Assembly (NCBI GenBank): GCA_017409915.1
Contig: JAFQRU010000135.1
Span: 1 to 8,498, forward strand
DNA length: 8,498 nucleotides
Source: Clostridia bacterium
GTDB taxonomy: Bacteria > Bacillota > Clostridia > Monoglobales > Monoglobaceae
Direction of reading: 5' to 3'
Shown: positions 5,599-8,498 of the stretch, one piece after another
Layout: the number at the start of each line of letters is the position of its first letter
Position numbering within the stretch: position 1 is the first letter of the stretch
Made by a program: the position numbers and the translations under genes
Notes under the pieces: model-generated
The model's database searches: none
The model's input: the letters and a program-made list of their open reading frames with translations, nothing else
What the model was told of the DNA's origin: nothing

Positions 5599-8214
5599 TT
5601 ATCCGTTTTTTGCTTTCGCTTTAAGCTCATAAAGCTTTGTAAGTGCTCCCATTGGTGTCATTGAATCAATATCTATGTTTTTAATTTCGTCAATTATCTC
5701 TGTATTAACTCCGCTTTCCATAAAGCTCATCTGCATTTCGCTTTCTCGTTGTTTAGGAGCGAATTTCGGGTTCGTGCTTGCGCTTTTTATTCCCTCTCTC
5801 TCCTCTACTTCGCGGAGTATGGTTTTCGCCCTTTCGGTTACTTCCTTTTTAACACCGGCAAGAGCTGCGACCTCAACGCCATAACTTCCGTCGGCACCGC
5901 CTCTTATAATCTTTCGAAGGAAGGTTATAGAGTCCCCTTGCTTGCGGACCGCAATGCAATAATTCTTAACCCCTTCAATCTTCTCTTCAAGAGTTAAAAG
6001 CTCGCGATAGTGGGTTGCAAAAAGGGTTTTCGCACCACACTTTTTCTTGTCAGCAAGATATTCAACCACCGACCAGGCAATACTAAGACCGTCATAGGTG
6101 CTTGTTCCTCGGCCGATTTCGTCTAAGATTATAAGACTGTTTTTCGTTGCGTTGTCAAGGATATAAGCAACCTCGCTCATCTCCACCATAAAGGTACTCT
6201 GACCTGCGGACAGGTCGTCCGACGCACCCACACGGGTAAAGATGCTGTCAACGATTCCAAGCTCAGCCTCGCTGGCGGGAACAAAGCTTCCCATCTGGGC
6301 CATAACCGAAAGTAGGGCGGTCTGTCTCATATAGGTTGATTTACCCGCCATATTAGGCCCTGTTATAACAAGGACCTGATTGCTTTGGCAATCGATGTTT
6401 ATATCGTTAGGAATAAACATATTCCGACTTCCAAGTTTTTCAACAACGGGGTGTCTTGCATCTTTTGCAAAAAGCTTGTCCCCTAAATTCATTTTTGGCT
6501 TTGTGTATCCGTTTTTCTCGGCAACAAAAGCGAGGGCGGTCAAAACATCAATGGTTGCGACAACCTCTGCCGTTTTCTGAATTCGGGAGATTTCGCTTCC
6601 GACCTTTTCTCGTATCTGGCAGAACATTTCATATTCCATAGCAACGATACTGCTCTCTGCCTCAACGATTTTATCTTCAATTTCTTTAATTTCTTCTGTT
6701 ATGTATCTTTCACAGTTAGCGAGAGTCTGTCTTCTTATAAAGTGAGGAGGAACATCTCCTTTTTCTGCCTTGCTTATTTCAAGATAATAACCGAAAACGC
6801 GGTTATATCCCTCTTTAATTTTAAGGCCCGTCTCTTCTCTTTCACGGTCAATGATATCCTTAATCCACTGCTTACCCTCTTTGATTATAACTCTTGTCTT
6901 ATCAATTTCTTCGTTATAACCGTCTTTTATAAGGTCGCCCTCGCGGACAGTAAGAGGAGCCTTTGGATTTATGGAATTATCAATTAACTCTTTTATGTCG
7001 GAAAGGGTGTCAAAGCCTTCATAAAGGCCTTTTAAAACCCCTGTCTGGCAATCTTTCATAAGAGCCTTTATCTTGGGGAGCTTTTCAAAGGAGAAGGCTA
7101 TCCCCAAAAGGTCTTTACAATTTGCGCTCTTATATGAAATTCTTGTTATTGTTCTTTCAATATCGTTTATGCCACGAAGTTCTTCCCTGATTTCCTCACG
7201 CATTACGGGGTTTTTGAAAAACTCCTCAACGGCGTTATGACGGTTCTGGATTGTTCCGCAATTGATAAGTGGCATTGTCACCCATTTTCTCATAAGACGG
7301 CTTCCCATAGAGGTTACTGTCTTATTTAAAACATTAAGAAGGCTTCCCTTGGCTTTTTTATCACGCATAGTTTCAAGTAGTTCAAGGTTTCGCATACTGT
7401 AAAGGTCTATGCCCATATACTTGCCGTCATCAATGATATCAAGCTCTTTTAAGTTATTGGGCTCTGTTTTCTGAGTTTCTTCCAAGTATGAAAGGAGCGC
7501 CCCAAGGCTTGCACAGCTATGCACCTTCCCCTCGATTTCTTCTTTATAGCCACTGCCTAAAATTTCCTTGATTTTGCTTTGAGATGCGGAGAAAGAATAG
7601 GCATCTTCGCTGTATGGAAGAACACTGCAAGAAAATCTGTCTTTTATCTTTTCGACCAGTTCTTCTCTCTCCATTGCATTTTTGTTGGCAATAACCTCAG
7701 ACGGAGCATATTTTACCATTTCGTTTAAAATAACAAGGTCAGTTGTTTCCGCGTTTTCAACTGTTGAGATTTCCCCTGTGGTTATATCAACAAAGGAAAT
7801 CCCAACCCCAGCTTTGTCCACATAAAGAGAGCAAAGATAGTTGTTCTTTTTATCGTCAAGAGCAGAGGAATCCAAAATTGTTCCAGGCGTTATAACTCGG
7901 ACAACCTCGCGACGAACAATCCCTTTTGCTTCTGCGGGATTTTCCGTCTGCTCGCAGATTGCAACCTTCTTTCCGTTTTCAACAAGCTTTGCAATATAAG
8001 AATCAACCGCATGGAAAGGAACCCCACACATAGGGGCACGCTCCTCCTGACCGCAATCTCTTCCTGTAAGGGTTATTTCCAAAATTCTTGACGCTTCCAA
8101 AGCATCCTCAAAAAACATCTCATAGAAATCCCCAAGGCGATACATCAAGATACAGTCTTTATATTCTTCTTTAACAGCAAAATACTGTTTCATCATAGGA
8201 GTAAATTCTGCCAT
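5599..8214 (-). CDS. mutS: DNA mismatch repair protein MutS
   Basis: MutS scans DNA for mispairs and small loops, then recruits MutL on ATP binding. The 871-residue length is typical of MutS1. Seen: the mismatch-wedging F-x-E (F30, E32) in LGDFYEMF; the connector domain (about 130-260); the lever and clamp core (about 265-560); and the ABC-type ATPase with Walker A GPNMAGKST (619-627), Walker B/DEIGRGTSTYDG starting at D698, and the ATHYREL switch (H735). After about residue 800 comes a flexible tail with QMSFM (828-832), which resembles the QxxFF-type sliding-clamp motif of B. subtilis MutS, then a short conserved end (PMGALTKLYELK). The start is ATG 8214-8212, 8 bases from AAGGAG (8223-8228) and 23 bases after the preceding gene. 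No frameshift or missing catalytic residue is seen. Confidence 0.99.
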   Translation of the reverse strand: MAEFTPMMKQYFAVKEEYKDCILMYRLGDFYEMFFEDALEASRILEITLTGRDCGQEERAPMCGVPFHAVDSYIAKLVENGKKVAICEQTENPAEAKGIVRREVVRVITPGTILDSSALDDKKNNYLCSLYVDKAGVGISFVDITTGEISTVENAETTDLVILNEMVKYAPSEVIANKNAMEREELVEKIKDRFSCSVLPYSEDAYSFSASQSKIKEILGSGYKEEIEGKVHSCASLGALLSYLEETQKTEPNNLKELDIIDDGKYMGIDLYSMRNLELLETMRDKKAKGSLLNVLNKTVTSMGSRLMRKWVTMPLINCGTIQNRHNAVEEFFKNPVMREEIREELRGINDIERTITRISYKSANCKDLLGIAFSFEKLPKIKALMKDCQTGVLKGLYEGFDTLSDIKELIDNSINPKAPLTVREGDLIKDGYNEEIDKTRVIIKEGKQWIKDIIDREREETGLKIKEGYNRVFGYYLEISKAEKGDVPPHFIRRQTLANCERYITEEIKEIEDKIVEAESSIVAMEYEMFCQIREKVGSEISRIQKTAEVVATIDVLTALAFVAEKNGYTKPKMNLGDKLFAKDARHPVVEKLGSRNMFIPNDINIDCQSNQVLVITGPNMAGKSTYMRQTALLSVMAQMGSFVPASEAELGIVDSIFTRVGASDDLSAGQSTFMVEMSEVAYILDNATKNSLIILDEIGRGTSTYDGLSIAWSVVEYLADKKKCGAKTLFATHYRELLTLEEKIEGVKNYCIAVRKQGDSITFLRKIIRGGADGSYGVEVAALAGVKKEVTERAKTILREVEEREGIKSASTNPKFAPKQRESEMQMSFMESGVNTEIIDEIKNIDIDSMTPMGALTKLYELKAKAKNG

Positions 8215-8237
8215 TTCGGTTTCTCCTTTTTAAAATT

Positions 8238-8498
8238 TTAGTGACAACCTCCGCAAGAGGAGCAGTTTCCACCGCATCCGCTCTGAGGCTCTTCCTCGCC
8301 GTTTATATAATAGGCAAGAACGCCGTTAACCCGTCTTACCAAGCCGTCGTAAGCCTTGTTTGCTTCGATATAAGCTGAGATAAGAGGATTTTCAGCAAGG
8401 CGCTTGAACTCGCTTTGCATAAGAGATTGAAACGCTTCAAGTTCTTCCTTTGTAGGCTCTTTATATTGGAGCTTTTCCATTTCACTCTGTCTTATTGC
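8238..8498 (-). CDS. YmcA/YlbF-family (Com_YlbF) protein with four-cysteine tail, 5' end outside window
   Basis: Seen: an 80-residue open frame from ATG 8480-8478 that also stays open to the window edge (six more codons, AIRQSE). The helical stretch EELEAFQSLMQSEF ... NPLISAYIEANKAYDGLVRRVNGVL (about residues 12-55 from that ATG) matches the C-terminal half of the YmcA/YlbF fold. The missing N-terminal half and the lack of a Shine-Dalgarno before ATG 8480 make it likely that the real start is outside the window. The end is unusual: C69-x3-C73-x2-C76-x2-C79-H80, suited to binding an Fe-S cluster or another metal. In B. subtilis, YmcA, YlbF and YaaT form an Fe-S complex that assists RNase Y in mRNA maturation, and ymcA lies between miaB and cotE-mutS-mutL. 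Position therefore favours a YmcA-like role, though sequence alone does not separate it from YlbF. Confidence 0.75.
   Translation of the reverse strand, partial: AIRQSEMEKLQYKEPTKEELEAFQSLMQSEFKRLAENPLISAYIEANKAYDGLVRRVNGVLAYYINGEEEPQSGCGGNCSSCGGCH

Noticed and set aside
8482..8484. A TGA one base before ATG 8480, read as the stop of an upstream gene such as miaB
   Set aside because: Only 18 bases are available and the YmcA/YlbF frame itself stays open there, so the TGA is more likely an out-of-frame triplet inside that gene.

Overview
The window comes from a Gram-positive, Clostridia-type genome of fairly low GC. The signs are strong AAGGAG/GGAGG Shine-Dalgarno sites, tightly packed co-directional genes, a sepF-ylmE-ylmH division cluster, an endonuclease-type MutL (organisms without MutH), and a YmcA/YlbF-family gene just upstream of mutS, as in Firmicutes. 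The genus cannot be read from the sequence. All eight genes lie on the minus strand, so transcription runs from 8498 towards 1. No gap is longer than 32 bases, and the window holds no RNA gene, mobile element, CRISPR array or clear terminator.

First block in transcription order (8498 to about 2782), nucleic-acid maintenance: a YmcA/YlbF-family protein with a four-cysteine tail, whose 5' end probably lies outside the window; mutS; mutL; and miaA, the tRNA A37 dimethylallyltransferase. MutS and MutL form the mismatch-repair pair. Both carry plausible sliding-clamp-binding motifs, and MutL has the nicking-endonuclease signature. MiaA makes i6A37. The enzyme that usually extends this modification, MiaB, is commonly encoded just upstream of this point in Firmicutes, but it is not visible here.

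Second block (2807 to 1), cell envelope and division: a membrane-anchored HlyD-like adaptor protein of unknown partner; ylmE/yggS, a PLP-binding homeostasis protein; sepF, the FtsZ membrane anchor; and the first 122 codons of ylmH, an S4-type RNA-binding protein. It matches the ylmE-sepF-(ylmG)-ylmH part of the B. subtilis division region, but with no ylmG between sepF and ylmH and with the HlyD-like gene upstream of ylmE.

The two blocks are joined without a gap: the HlyD-like gene starts inside the end of miaA. A perfect extended -10 sequence (TGGTATAAT) lies within the poorly conserved miaA tail just before that start, so the division block may have its own promoter. Two starts are best moved inward to a methionine with a proper ribosome-binding site: the HlyD-like gene to 2807 and sepF to 838. 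I see no wholly new system. The least understood items are the HlyD-like protein and the cysteine-tailed YmcA/YlbF protein.
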